Of a DNA stretch of 64,000 bases, positions 12,329-22,340 are shown piece after piece. The stretch is from Podarcis raffonei. Its lineage: Eukaryota > Chordata > Lepidosauria > Squamata > Lacertidae. The DNA is taken from assembly GCF_027172205.1 (NCBI RefSeq), contig NC_070611.1, forward strand, positions 43,497,479 to 43,561,478, written 5' to 3'. Below the pieces are notes generated by a model that saw nothing but the letters and a program-made list of their open reading frames with translations, was not told where the DNA came from and searched no databases. A program made the translations under genes and the position numbers. Position 1 is the stretch's first letter, and each line of letters starts with the position of its first letter.

Positions 12329-15300
12329 TTATTACTGTTTTGAATGATTATAGTAACATACAAACAAAACATAAATAGGAGAAGTCAAAAATAGGAAAGG
12401 AGGATGTTGGTTAATGTGGCTTGACCTTAGAAATTGTTCATGGTATAACAAATGCTTACCAATTGCCTATGTTTCCCTTTTGCGGATGTCAAGCTCAGTA
12501 TGCAGCCATTGAGGGCTGGGGCTGGGCTGCAGCCAATAGCACAGTCCTGTACTGACTTATCCACCTGTTTGCTGTTCGAAGAAGGTGTTGAGAGGCCTCT
12601 TCTTTTGCTTGAATTCAGGCATCTATTGGCCTATGTCTAAATCCAGCAGTTCTAAAAAGAGCACACCTGTGAATTCTTCTAATTTGTGGGTTTTTTGTTT
12701 TTTGCCAGTTTAACAAATACAATGCGCAGACACAAAGAGGAAAACAGTTGAGGGTTGATAAATAGATTAATCAGAGCAAAACTGAACAATGTTCTGACAA
12801 ATCAAGTAACACCTAGCTTACTAACCATCTTAGCTGGCCTTGCCTGAACTTTGCGCAAATTCAACTGCACCACCTCAGTCCAGTTCTACTTCATCCTGAA
12901 ATCTAAATCACCTCTGCTCTTTGCCTCTCTGCTTTTGATCCATTGCATTCTCCTCTGTTATTTGGATACAAACTCGAGGGAGCATTGTCATGATTCTGAG
13001 GGCTAGCCTTACGTTTTCAGTGTTCTAGGTTTTAGGGCTTGGTGCTCCAAGAGTGCCTCAGATCTCACATTCCCTAATCAACCTATTTCTCCATCTCTGA
13101 TATATTGACAGACTGCAGTAGGTATCTTTAATAGTACCATTCAGACCCACCTTCTCTTGTTCACTGACAAGTCATCCCCAAAGCATGCGGAGATGATGGA
13201 CAAGTATCGTGAAGCAGCAGTTCTCTTCCAAGGGAAGGTAAGTCTGATGTGACTTGGGTGCAAGGTTGTTTTTTTTATCCTTCCAGACAGAAACAGTAAT
13301 TTATGCTTAGGCACACCACAGTCTAAAGCGGGGTTGACCAGTGGCGGAGGAAGGGGGTGCGAGGGGTGCGGTCCACACCGGGTGTCATCACCAGGTGGGT
13401 GACAAAATGAGTTTAAAAATAAAAAATTGGGCTCACAAAACTTTTTAGGAGTGATGTGGTGGCTTAGGCACCTGCAGGTTCCATGCTACCTCAAATGGCA
13501 GCATGGGACTTACCTCTGCCTACTGCTTCTCCCTCAGCCATCCTACAGCTGAGGGGGAAGCGGCAGAGAGGCTCCAAGCATCGGAGAGGCTCGTCTGGCC
13601 CCATGGGCAGCTTGCCCCGCCCCTGGCTACAGGACACGCCCCCCCGCACCAAGCACTCGAGCAGCTACCTATGCTGCTGGGGTTGACATCAGTTGTTGGC
13701 ATCAACAGGCACTTGCTAGGACTCACTCCCCAGTAGCAGCAGGTGAGCAATGAAAAGGAGAAGGAGAAGGAAATAACTTCGCACACTTTGTTCTCCCCAG
13801 CCCCCAGCGCAGGAAATTATGCCAACTGAGCCAGAGGTGGCAGCAAGGGAATGGACAGTGGCAACAGGAGACCAGGGCCACATCTATACCTTTAAAGCAC
13901 TATTATACCACTTTAACAGTCTTGGCTTCTCCCAAAGCATCCTGGGGATTGCCGAGAGTTGTTAGGAAACCCCTATTCCCCACACAGAATTACAATTCCC
14001 AGAGTGGTTTAACAATCAATCCCTCTTCCCAGGGAACGCTGGGAAATGCAGCTCTGTGGAGGGAATAGGAACCTGTTTCTTTACAATTCTCAGTAACCTT
14101 AACAAATTGCAGTTCCCAGGGTGCTTTGGAGGAAGCCAAGTGGTATAAGAGTGCTTTTAATGTCTGGTGTGGATGTAGCCCAGGAGAACAGTCATGGAGA
14201 TATGAGATTAGAAAATAACTTTGTAGAATACATGAAAACTCATTGGGGAACTTTTAGTTTAATACTAGTAGTCACTTGCCAAAGTAGAAATGCTATGCAT
14301 TTTAAAAGACTTTTGGGATCCATTTCCTTCGCTGATGGCCAGCTTCCATTTTTATTATATATCTGAGTCACAGTTCAACTCTGGAAAAGAACTAGGAGTG
14401 GCCAATGGCACTGCTGCTGCTGTTCCATTGGCCACCTCCTGATGTCTCTGAATATTCCATATGCCTGAAGAGCTTTCTTCAAATGGCAGCACAACCCTCC
14501 CTCGGACTTGCCAGGTGAACTGCGCTGAGGACACTGAGTCAGAATTTCAGAGCTTATAATGTCGTAGAGGTTTCTTTGTTGCTTCTGTTTAAATTACTGA
14601 CCTAAACACCAGGGGCTTCAGAAACCTGTAGGTGATCTCATGTGAATTCTTTCCCCCAGCTTTTCAGTTCCAAACATCTTCTACACAAATGTTGTTTTAA
14701 TAGGTGAAAAGACTTCTGAGACATGCAGGATCAAAGGCTGGTGTTTGGGCAGGAGCAGGTCCAACAATCTTTGCCTAAAGTCCATGGCGCTATTATGCGG
14801 AACCCATATTAAAGACAGAGCTTCATAACTGTCTGGTCCACATAGTCTAGCTAGAATCCAACATGGGGAACACACAGCTCTGAGTCACTCTCCCCATCCC
14901 ATCCAATCCCCCAAACCATGCTTTCCCATCTATTATTATTATTTGCATACAAAATACAAATGTGGGGAAGCTCAGAGATCGAGCAAATGCTTTGCTTGCA
15001 CAGGGTCTCAGATTCAGTCTCTGGCTTCTCCAGGTAGAGGTGGGGAAAATTCCTGATGGAGATTTAAATGAAGAACAGAATAGGGTGACACAGAAGCATT
15101 TATCTTTTCTATGTGAGTAGAGGTAGATGGAAACGCATGACTTTGGGATGGGAAGTGATAGAGGGCCACTCTAGACTTTTTGTTTTTGCAGATGATACTA
15201 TCACGAGCACAAATCATAAGAAATGCTGCATAAAAAGGATGTCTGGAGGAACCCCTAAGGATGGTCATTCCCCACTTTTGATTGCCCAGACCCCCCTTGT

Positions 15301-18300
15301 CAATTGGCCTTGCCTCCCATTCCTCTGTCCCCTCTGCTAATTCAGGTTTGCTATTTTCAGTTAGAAGAGACTGCAAGGCTGGCCCATTTTGCTGCTCAAG
15401 GCAAAACATCAACACACACATACACACATACCGTTCCTCAAGTCAAGGTGCATAGTACCTGTCAGGGAACTGTCATCGGAGAAGCAGGAGGTGAAAGGGC
15501 TCACAGAGGCTGAGAGAGACTATTCGGCTGAGGAGGGAACCAGCAGGGGGAGAGGTGGAGAAGTTCCAAGGGAAAGTGAGTCGGAGGGAGGGCTCAGAGA
15601 CACTTCCAGCGAAAATAGTGGGGAGGTTTCAGGACCTCCCATAGGGACACCTACTCCTCGCCGGAAACTGTCACGCCGAGAGTCCAGAAGACGCGTTTCC
15701 GTTAAGGAGCTTTTATGCTGGAAGAAGTTCCGTAAACGCCCACTGTCCGATTCTACGAGCGACTGATGGAGCCATGCTTAAGGAGCTCCGTCACAGACAG
15801 AGGTTTGTGGACTTAGCCAAACTCTGAGGGACTAGGATTTTACGCACAAGCAGCTCACCATCCCATCACAGCAATCGGACAGTCCCTAAAAGCAGCTTGT
15901 GCAGAGAGGCATCATGAGCAACCCAGCCGGAGCCGGGGGAGCAGGAGGAGCTGGAGAGGGTCCAAGCCTGGAAGAAAGGTACAGGGTGTTGGAAGTCCAG
16001 CTAGCGCTGCAAACGGCGAGGCTAGAGGAAAGGAGGGCGCAGGATGCAGAAAAGGCAAAAGGCGCTACCCTAGCAAGAAAGATGCCAGGATTGGTGCAGA
16101 AGTTTGGGGGGGACCCCAGGAACTAGCAAGCCTTTAGGACAGAGATGCAGTATGCTCTCGAGCTGCAGTTTGACGACTTTCCCGACGAGGCATCGCGAGT
16201 GGCGTTTGTGGTTGGCCATCTCGAAGGGGGGGCGAGAGACTGGGTTAGACCCCTGATGGCAGGGAATAGTGAAATGCTGAAGGACACGAGGAAGTTTTTT
16301 CGCGCCATGGATTTGATGTTTTCCAGCGAGATTGAACAGGGACTGGTGCGCAGACAGTTGATGGCTTGTAAACAGGGGAGCCGATCGGTTCGTGAGTACT
16401 GGACTGAGTTTACAATGCTGATACATAAATTGGGGTGGGACCTATCGGCGGAACCCATTCAAATGCTTTTTGAAGAGGGGCTTTCTTCGGCGGTGAAAGA
16501 CGAACTTTCCCGGGCGCCCAGGGCGGAGTCTATGGACCAGCTGACCAAATCAGCGCTGACCATTGGAGCGCGCCAGGAGGCGAGAGCCTTGGAGAAGCGG
16601 GAAGGGAAAGGAGAGCGTTGGAGGGATTTCCGCATTCCAGAGATTCCGGAGCCAAATTTCCCGCCAGGAGAGCCGATGGAAATTGGAACAGCGCGCGCGC
16701 GCGCAGTTTCAAATCCCAGTGAAGGGAGGAAGAAGGAGGGGAAGAGCACCAAGAAATGTTATCTCTGCCAGCAGCCAGGTCACTTTGCCAGAGTCTGCCC
16801 GCAAAGAAAGGAATGGCAAGGGATGGCGGGAGCTGTTGGGGGGAAGGAGGAGGGAGTCCAGGAGCCAGTAAAAGCCAACGCCTGGCTGCCACCGTCAGGG
16901 CACAGCAGCCAGGCCAAGGAGCAGTAAAAGTGCCCACTCCGGAACCTCCAAGACCAGCCCTAGTAATAGAGGTGTTGCTAGAGCTGGCAAACGGATACCC
17001 ACTAAAGACAAAGGCGCTGTTGGACTCAGGCAGCTCCTGTAATTTTATGAGTAAGGAGTTTGCAGCTGAACACCAGATACAGATACTCCCTTTAAGTAAC
17101 CCCCTGCAGGTGACCACGATCGATGGGAGGGAGCTGTTGGGAGGAGAAGTTAGCCTACAGACCGTCCCAATGGTTATGAGGGTGGCCAGGCACACCGAAA
17201 GGATAGCGTTCAATGTGGCCACCCTGGGAGGGGCTCCCGTTATTTTGGGAATGAGCTGGCTAGCGTTGCATGATCCGCTAGTGGGCTGGCATCAGAGAGT
17301 GGTCTCCTTTGGGTCAGCACATTGCCTGGAACACTGCAGAGAGGGAAAGGTGCCGGAAGGGGCAAAAGCCTTTCTAGCAGGGACGGAAGTGGCGGACAAA
17401 GGGAAGGTGCCCAAACAATACGCTGACCTGAGCAAGGTCTTCAGCGAAAGGGAAGCAGATAAACTACCACCGCATAGAGCCTTTGACTGCCAAATTAACT
17501 TGGTCCCTGGAGCCCAGCTCCCCGTGGGCAAGCTGTACGCCATGTCAGACAGGGAAATGCAGGAGTTAAGGGAGTTTATTGATAAAAACCTGAAGAGGGG
17601 CTTCATCAGAGAGTCCAGAGCGGTGGGGGGGAGCCCAGTGTTTTTTGTGGACAAAAAAAACACGGATAAACCCAGGCTTGTAGTGGACTACCGGGCCCTA
17701 AATGCAGTGTCAGAACCAGTGACTTTCCCCATGCCCAGAATTGATGACATTTTGACCAGGGTGAGGAAGGGAAAGATATTCACGAAACTGGACCTGAGAG
17801 GGGCATACAACCTGATACGAATAAGGAAAGGGGATGAATGGAAAACCACCATGTTCACCCCTTTGGGGGCTTTTGAATATTTAGTTATGCCCTTCGGATT
17901 GCAATCAGGCTCAGCATGTTTTCAATCGTTCATGAACCACGTCCTGGGACCTCTGCTCTACAAGAATTGCGTGGCCTTCCTCGATGATGTGTTGATATAT
18001 TCAGAGAATGAGGAGCAGCATGTAAAGGATGTCAGGGAAGTGCTGAGCCAACTGCAAGCAAACCAGCTGTGGGTGAAAGTGGAGAAGTGTCAGTTCCATC
18101 GTCAACTCCAACTCAACTTAGAAAGGGCCAAAGAAGAATATAAGAGGCAGGCAGACAAGAGCAGAAGGGAAGGTGAAACCATTAGGGTGGGGAGTCAGGT
18201 CTGGCTGTCAACCCAAGGGTTGCCGTTCAAGGGGGGTTGCAAGAAATTGAGACCCAAAAGATTGGGACCATTTGAGGTCATTCAACAGGTCAACCCAGTG

Positions 18301-21300
18301 GCTTTCAGACTCCGGTTACCGAACCACATGAAACTGCACCCAGTATTCCACAGGTCATTACTGTCACCATATAGGGGGGAAGGTGAAGGGGTCTCCACAC
18401 GGGGGCCAGTCTTAGAAGAAAGGGAAAGCAGCAACCATGTGGCGGGGATCATCGACTCCAGGTGGAAGGGTAATCAGGTGGAGTATTTGGTCGCGTGGGA
18501 AGGGGAACCGGAGTCGGAAAACACCTGGGTGACGGCAGAGGAGGTCAGTGACGAGATCTTGATCGAAACGTTCCACCAAAGGTTCCCCAGGAAACCTCAG
18601 CCAGTAGCGAGGTTCCGGAGGGAGTACTTTGGCACCACCGACGATGAGGAGGAACTGGAAGGATTCAGGGAATCGGAGTTGGAAGAAGGAACAGACTCCG
18701 AGGAGGAGGAGTACTTGGAAAACGGAAACAGCAACCGGTGGAGGGAAGTGTTCGAAACTTCGGAAGATGAGGGAGGTTCTTTCAGGGGTTTTGCTCCCTC
18801 GCCTCCCGCAGAGGAGGGGAGGGAAGGGGGTGAAAGGGGCCCTGGAGGGGAGGTGGATGTCAGGGAACTGTCATCGGAGAAGCAGGAGGTGAAAGGGCTC
18901 ACAGAGGCTGAGAGAGACTATTCGGCTGAGGAGGGAACCAGCAGGGGGAGAGGTGGAGAAGTTCCAAGGGAAAGTGAGTCGGAGGGAGGGCTCAGAGACA
19001 CTTCCAGCGAAAATAGTGGGGAGGTTTCAGGACCTCCCATAGGGACACCTACTCCTCGCCGGAAACTGTCATGCCGAGAGTCCAGAAGACGCGTTTCCGT
19101 TAAGGAGCTTTTATGCTGGAAGAAGTTCCGTAAACGCCCACTGTCCGATTCTACGAGCGACTGATGGAGCCATGCTTAAGGAGCTCCGTCACAGACAGAG
19201 GTTTGTGGACTTAGCCAAACTCTGAGGGACTAGGATTTTACGCACAAGCAGCTCACCATCCCATCACAGTACCCAAAGCTGATTCTGACTACAGATGCAC
19301 ACAATGGTATTCCCTTCACTGTGGTGCTTCACAGAAAGGTCTAAACCCCTCTGGCCAGACCAGAACCCTCAGTGTTACCTGCCCTCTCTGCTCTTCAGAT
19401 CTGAAAAGCAGAGAGGATGTGATTTCCTCCACTTCCTGCCACTGGGTTGACTGGTGAGGTTTGAATCCCCATGTCTAGCCCAGCTCCATGATGTTACTGC
19501 TGTGCGTCTGATGGGCCACAAAACATGGTTTGGGGGCGAGATCTGGCCCGTAGGCCAACAGTTTGCAAATATCTAGGTTACTGGAGCTCCTCTGAGCTCT
19601 CATAATCTGTGTGATAACATTCATTTGCCTGTGTGAGCATTCTAAAATATCTCTACACCTTTCCTATTGCCTCCTTGAAGATTCTTTTTATCTCAGTGGA
19701 CGTCCGTGCAAAGGGCAATGACAGGGTTATGTCTTATTTCCGACTGAAGAAGTCTCAGCTGCCTGCACTGGCTGCATTCCACACACCAGATGAGGAGCAG
19801 GAGGTGCTGTCCGTGGATGAAGTCTCCCTGGAGACTGTAAGGGGTTTTTGCAATGGTTTCTTACAGAGAAAGGAATTGGTGAGTGCACAGGATGACAACT
19901 GGGCTGACCAATCACAGCTTTCTGCTCAATTATCAACCCCACCCCCTGGAAATGTTGTTCCCACTTTTCCACTTCAATCTGATGTCTAGTTTTATACCTG
20001 ACATAGCTGGTAGTGTTTCAGAGCAATGCTTTTGCACCTAAATAATAAACAGAGGACCAAACTAGATATTAAGTGTATCTTTACACCTTTTTTTTTTAAA
20101 AAAAGCAAATATCAGTCAATGGGGGGCAGAGAAGATGAATGATTATCAATACAGCCAGTGGTGGTAATGGAGGTGTTTAACACTTTCCTGGAATGCTAAG
20201 GTCTCTTATTGGTGCCTATGGAGGATTTCCTTCCAATGTAAATAACAGCTACTAAGGGGCTATTTTCATGAGGGCTACTCCTGGGGAGGAAAGGGTTAAA
20301 CCCACTCATCCCTACCAGGTGAGATTCTGATAGCTGTCAGCCCTCCCAGTGCCTGTTTTTAAAATCATGAAGTCTAAATGCAAAGATGCATTTAACTCAT
20401 CCTAAATAATGCAGATCATTTCTGACATAGCAGGTACTGTGTGCATCCCCATCTGTCAACATAGTTCTGAATTATTAGTGGGTCATAGCAGTGCTATTGC
20501 ATCAGTGATCAAGCATAACCACCCATAGCTTCCCCTGAGGCAGTTCAGAGTCACAATACACGTCCTCTTGGGTGCTTGTGAAATCTTCTCTATCGCTTCC
20601 CTAAGAAAAAGTGTCCATGTAGAAACTATCTTTGTGTAGCTCAGTCTATCATGGAAGTAGAATAATTTCTCCTTCTGAAAAGCTGTGCAGTCTCAAAAGA
20701 TTTAGAGATCTGTGCTAAAAATAATTTCTTAAATTTGAAATTATAGGATTGGAATAAATTATGCAAATGGAACAAATGTGAACAATTACATTCAGTTTGT
20801 ACGTTTTCTCCTCTGGCTACACAGCTTGATTTCTCTCCTCTCCCCCCCTGCAATGGAAATGTTTAGTTCCGTTGTTTTATTTTTGTTTTTCCAGGATTTG
20901 GGTAAGGAGGTTTTGGACTCATGGAAAACTGGGGAATTGTGGTGGAATATACATGCAAGAGTCAGGGCGCAGGGACTCCAGATGATGGGGGAAAGTTTGG
21001 GAACTGGCAAAAGCAACTCTGCCTCATTTCCTTAAAAAGGAAACCTTAGGAATTATGGGGCCTGCTGCTGTTGTGGAGACAAAAGAGATCCACTAGGGAA
21101 TGGATCTTCAGAATATCTCGGTGCCAAGTTTATCTGCACAGATTTCCCCCCTCCTAATTCCTGTCTTGCTCTTTAATCTTGATGCGAAGCGAGTCCCCTA
21201 CCTCCTTCTTCTGCTAAAAAATGAAAAAAATCACATGAAATATTCATTATATGTATAATATTATAGGCATATGCACTCCTGATTTCCTACAGTAACCAGC

Positions 21301-21750
21301 AGATAACAGGTAAATACAGCGATACAATAAAATTTTATACAATTACAGCAGAATATATATATGCAACAGAGATCTCCTGCCTTCAGAGGTCTTGTTTGAG
21401 TGATGGTAGGAAAACTAAAATGGTATAAGAGATTAGCCCCCATATTAATGTGGCTCAGTTGGTAGAGGATGACACTCTTGATCTCGGGCTTGTGGGTTGG
21501 AGCCCCACGTTGGGCAAATGATTCCTGCATTGCAGGGGCTTGGATTATATGGCTCTCAGGGTAACTCTATAATTCGATGGTTCTATGCACAGCGAGAGAC
21601 ACCAAGTGCTCTTTCAGGATCTCGAGTGTCTCCACTCCCAGTTCATCTTTCCACTAAAAATCATGATGTTGACGTGGTTCCTTTTGTTCTGCTTTATTTC
21701 AGAAAGAAAACTCTAAGCCAGAGGATAAGATCTTCAAAGAGGAACTCTGA
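2423..21750 (+). CDS. ERP27: ERP27, endoplasmic reticulum protein 27 (partial, last five coding exons)
   Basis: ERP27 is a PDI-family protein of the ER lumen with two thioredoxin-like domains (b and b') and no CXXC active site; it binds unfolded chains and hands them to ERp57 (PDIA3). Five exons (2423-2560, 9923-10039, 13112-13237, 19681-19878, 21703-21750) all have AG/GT borders, all join in phase 0 and give 208 codons, about the same length as the matching C-terminal part of the 273-residue human protein as I recall it. Landmarks are HYNVTTNT with an N-glycosylation sequon, IDATKLSRF and VTEYNP in the b domain, the IFNSTIQTHLLL start of b', SQLPALA, and a C-terminal KEEL that should serve as a KDEL-type retrieval signal (human KVEL). 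No CXXC is present, as expected. The human PDIA3-binding DEWD is EEQE here. The signal-peptide exon and the exon after it lie upstream. The reading frame is intact, so I take it as functional. Confidence 0.95.
4450..4661 (+). mobile_element. hAT-type miniature transposon (family A)
   Basis: Ends AGGGATCAGCAAACTTTTT and GTTTGCCTACCCATG are inverted; the interior has GGGCCGGTCC and GGGCCGGATTTGGCC. A reverse-oriented copy at 58260-58464 shares GATGCATTTTAAATAAAAGGA. The flanking 8-base duplication is imperfect (TTAGCT shared). Confidence 0.7.
5000..5286 (+). repeat. CR1-derived 3' fragment
   Basis: ACTAGTTGCTGGAGATGCAC, CCTGCTTGCTGGTTTCCCA, GACTAGATGGGCCACTGGCC and a terminal TTCTTATG. The same words recur at 10165-10450, 24620-24900 and, reversed, at 43478-43760. 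Confidence 0.65.
5560..5818 (+). repeat. CR1 LINE ORF2 C-terminal fragment with 3' end
   Basis: A readable frame, FRLDVWKTFLTVRAVRQ... then SLKVFKQRLDGH, follows the conserved CR1 C-terminus (FRLDIRKKF...SLEVFKARLD). The tail has GAGATTCCTGCATTTCAGGA, GACTAGATGACCCTTGGGG and TTCCATGAGTCT. Confidence 0.78.
6769..6999 (+). mobile_element. TA-flanked mariner/Tigger-like miniature element, copy 1
   Basis: Ends CAGTGGTACCTCGGGTTA and TTAACCCGAGGTACCACTG are inverted and TA lies on both sides (6767-6768, 7000-7001). 231 bases, no coding capacity. Confidence 0.88.
9923..10039 (+). CDS. ERP27: ERP27 coding exon (fourth)
   Basis: Acceptor TTCAG and donor GTAAGA; 39 codons in phase 0. It starts VDNKQQDLE and contains IDATKLSRF and VTEYNPM, nearly the human words, and ends the b domain. 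Confidence 0.95.
10165..10450 (+). repeat. CR1-derived 3' fragment in ERP27 intron
   Basis: ACTAGCCATGGTTGCTATGC, ATACCAGTTGCTGGAAACC, GGTGGGCCATTGGCTTGACC and a terminal TTATGTTCTGATG. Confidence 0.68.
10653..10686. repeat. (AC)17 microsatellite
   Basis: Perfect dinucleotide run in the ERP27 intron. Confidence 0.97.
11131..11164. repeat. (GT)17 microsatellite
   Basis: Perfect dinucleotide run in the ERP27 intron. Confidence 0.97.
12254..12324. repeat. Compound (AC)n(AG)n microsatellite
   Basis: About 14 AC units run directly into about 21 AG units. Confidence 0.97.
13112..13237 (+). CDS. ERP27: ERP27 coding exon (fifth)
   Basis: Acceptor GACAG and donor GTAAGT; 42 codons in phase 0. It encodes the first strand and helix of the b' domain (IFNSTIQTHLLLFTDK) and ends EAAVLFQGK, matching human KAAKLFQGK. 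Confidence 0.95.
13339..13679. mobile_element. hAT-type miniature transposon (family C)
   Basis: Perfect 8-base duplication GGGTTGAC (13331-13338, 13680-13687). Begins CAGTGGCGGAGG and ends GCTGCTG. It starts 101 bases after an ERP27 exon, in its intron. Confidence 0.8.
13875..14181. mobile_element. Palindromic miniature transposon (GGGCCACATCT ends)
   Basis: Begins GGGCCACATCTATACC with AAAGCACTATTATACCACTT and ends AAGTGGTATAAGAGTGCTTT then GGATGTAGCCC, so the ends are inverted. Flanks AGGAGACCA and AGGAGAACA look like a target duplication with one change. Related shorter copies lie at 21924-22050 and 62131-62266. Confidence 0.72.
15460..15870 (+). repeat. 5' LTR of the chromovirus element
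   Basis: 411 bases starting TGTCAGGGAAC and ending CCCATCACA, preceded by the target copy GTACC. It matches the 3' LTR at all but about one base by eye. Confidence 0.93.
18858..19268 (+). repeat. 3' LTR of the chromovirus element
   Basis: 411 bases, same ends as the 5' copy, followed by the second GTACC. The open frame carrying the chromodomain part continues into this LTR and ends inside it near 19164, so part of the LTR also has coding character. Confidence 0.93.
19681..19878 (+). CDS. ERP27: ERP27 coding exon (sixth)
   Basis: Acceptor TTGAAG and donor GTGAGT; 66 codons in phase 0. It encodes the core of b' including FRLKKSQLPALA. The following loop reads TPDEEQEVL where human has TLDDEWDTL, so the tryptophan of the PDIA3-binding DEWD motif is not conserved. 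This exon lies 412 bases after the 3' end of the inserted LTR retrotransposon. Confidence 0.95.
19879..21702. other. ERP27 last intron
   Basis: Apart from the tRNA-Lys SINE near the 3' end it is AT-rich sequence with no recognised feature. Confidence 0.6.
21449..21588 (+). repeat. tRNA-Lys-derived SINE with CR1-like tail
   Basis: The head GTGGCTCAGTTGGTAGAGGA, then ACTCTTGATCTCGGGC and GAGCCCCACGTTGGGCA, follows tRNA-Lys (box A and box B visible). The tail ATTCCTGCATTGCAGGGGCT...ATTCGATGGTTCTATG is the common CR1-type ending. Confidence 0.8.
21703..21750 (+). CDS. ERP27: ERP27 last coding exon with KEEL terminus
   Basis: Acceptor TTTCAG, then 15 codons and TGA at 21748-21750. The peptide KENSKPEDKIFKEEL aligns with the human tail, which also begins KEN and ends KVEL. 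KEEL is expected to act as a KDEL-receptor retrieval signal. Confidence 0.92.
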   Translation, partial: KENSKPEDKIFKEEL

Positions 21751-21923
21751 CTCTGTTCCAACAGCCTCTAGCCACAGCCTAATTCCTGCTGTAGTTCTGC
21801 GCATACTCTTGTCCTGGGGGGTTGGGGGATAATCAGCAGCAACCAACAGTCACACAACAGAAATGTGCCAGACCATGTCAGCCGAGTTCAATACTTCCTT
21901 GATCCTCCCATAAATGCTCACAT

Positions 21924-22050
21924 TGGGCAGACCCACACTATACCTCTGGCTTTCACCAGAGATATATGGGAACTGTAGGGTTATTTGGGCGAAGTCATGT
22001 GCTTTACATGTGCATTGAATATGCTTTAAAGGTATAGTCTGGGTCTGCCC
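21924..22050. mobile_element. Palindromic miniature transposon, short copy
   Basis: TGGGCAGACCCACACTATAC at the left is mirrored by GTATAGTCTGGGTCTGCCCA at the right with one mismatch. It lies just after the ERP27 stop, probably in the 3' UTR. Confidence 0.7.
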
Positions 22051-22334
22051 ATTGCCTTTCCTACTTTACCAGCTCCATCTTTTCAGTTTTGTTCTTTGGT
22101 AATTCAAGCTCTGCCCTGTTTTGCAAACAATGAGATTAAGGGCTGCTGGGATCCGCTAGCTTTGGACAGGCTGCCAGGTAGTTGGCTCTTGACATTGCAA
22201 TGCCATGTTAGTGGTGGGTTTTTTCTATTTTAGTTTGTTCTGCAATGCTTTCCCTACGCTGCCACATTATTGCTGTCTGGAGGGGTTATAGTGCAACAAA
22301 AGTGGAACAAAAATAAAAAAAAAATTTGTGGTAT

Positions 22335-22340
22335 AATAAA
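22335..22340 (+). terminator. candidate ERP27 polyadenylation signal
   Basis: AATAAA about 585 bases after the ERP27 stop; another AATAAA lies at 22312-22317 in an A-rich run. Neither is supported by transcript data, so this is only the nearest plausible signal. Confidence 0.22.

Larger units (their letters stand above)
10040..13111. other. ERP27 intron between visible exons 2 and 3
   Basis: Contains one CR1 fragment and three microsatellites; nothing else recognised. Confidence 0.6.
15460..19268 (+). mobile_element. Ty3/gypsy chromovirus-type LTR retrotransposon, recent but broken copy
   Basis: Two 411-base direct repeats (15460-15870 and 18858-19268), each TG...CA, bound the element, and the 5-base target duplication GTACC flanks it (15455-15459, 19269-19273). 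Parts seen in order: gag with a CCHC zinc knuckle (CYLCQQPGHFARVC, near 16759), an aspartic protease motif (LLDSGSSCNFM), reverse transcriptase motifs (LVVDYRALN, VMPFGL, FLDDVLIYS), and a chromodomain-like C-terminal part (YLVAWEGEPESENTW), which places it with chromoviruses. It is shorter than full-length relatives and is broken, with about two or three breaks. The LTRs differ at about one base by eye, so the insertion is young. It sits in sense orientation in the ERP27 intron 13238-19680. Confidence 0.93.
13238..19680. other. ERP27 intron holding the LTR retrotransposon
   Basis: Holds, in order, a hAT element, a palindromic element and the chromovirus. The 1.28 kb at 14182-15459 and the 400 bases after 19273 show nothing nameable. 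Confidence 0.65.

Noticed and set aside
16756-19164. An 802-codon open frame, the longest of the window
   Set aside because: It belongs to the LTR retrotransposon (protease, reverse transcriptase and chromodomain words between two LTRs), not to a host gene.
21449-21520. Possible tRNA-Lys gene
   Set aside because: Base changes in the tRNA part and the attached CR1-like tail make it a SINE head rather than a working tRNA gene; the same holds for the tRNA-Ile-like part at 54243-54314.
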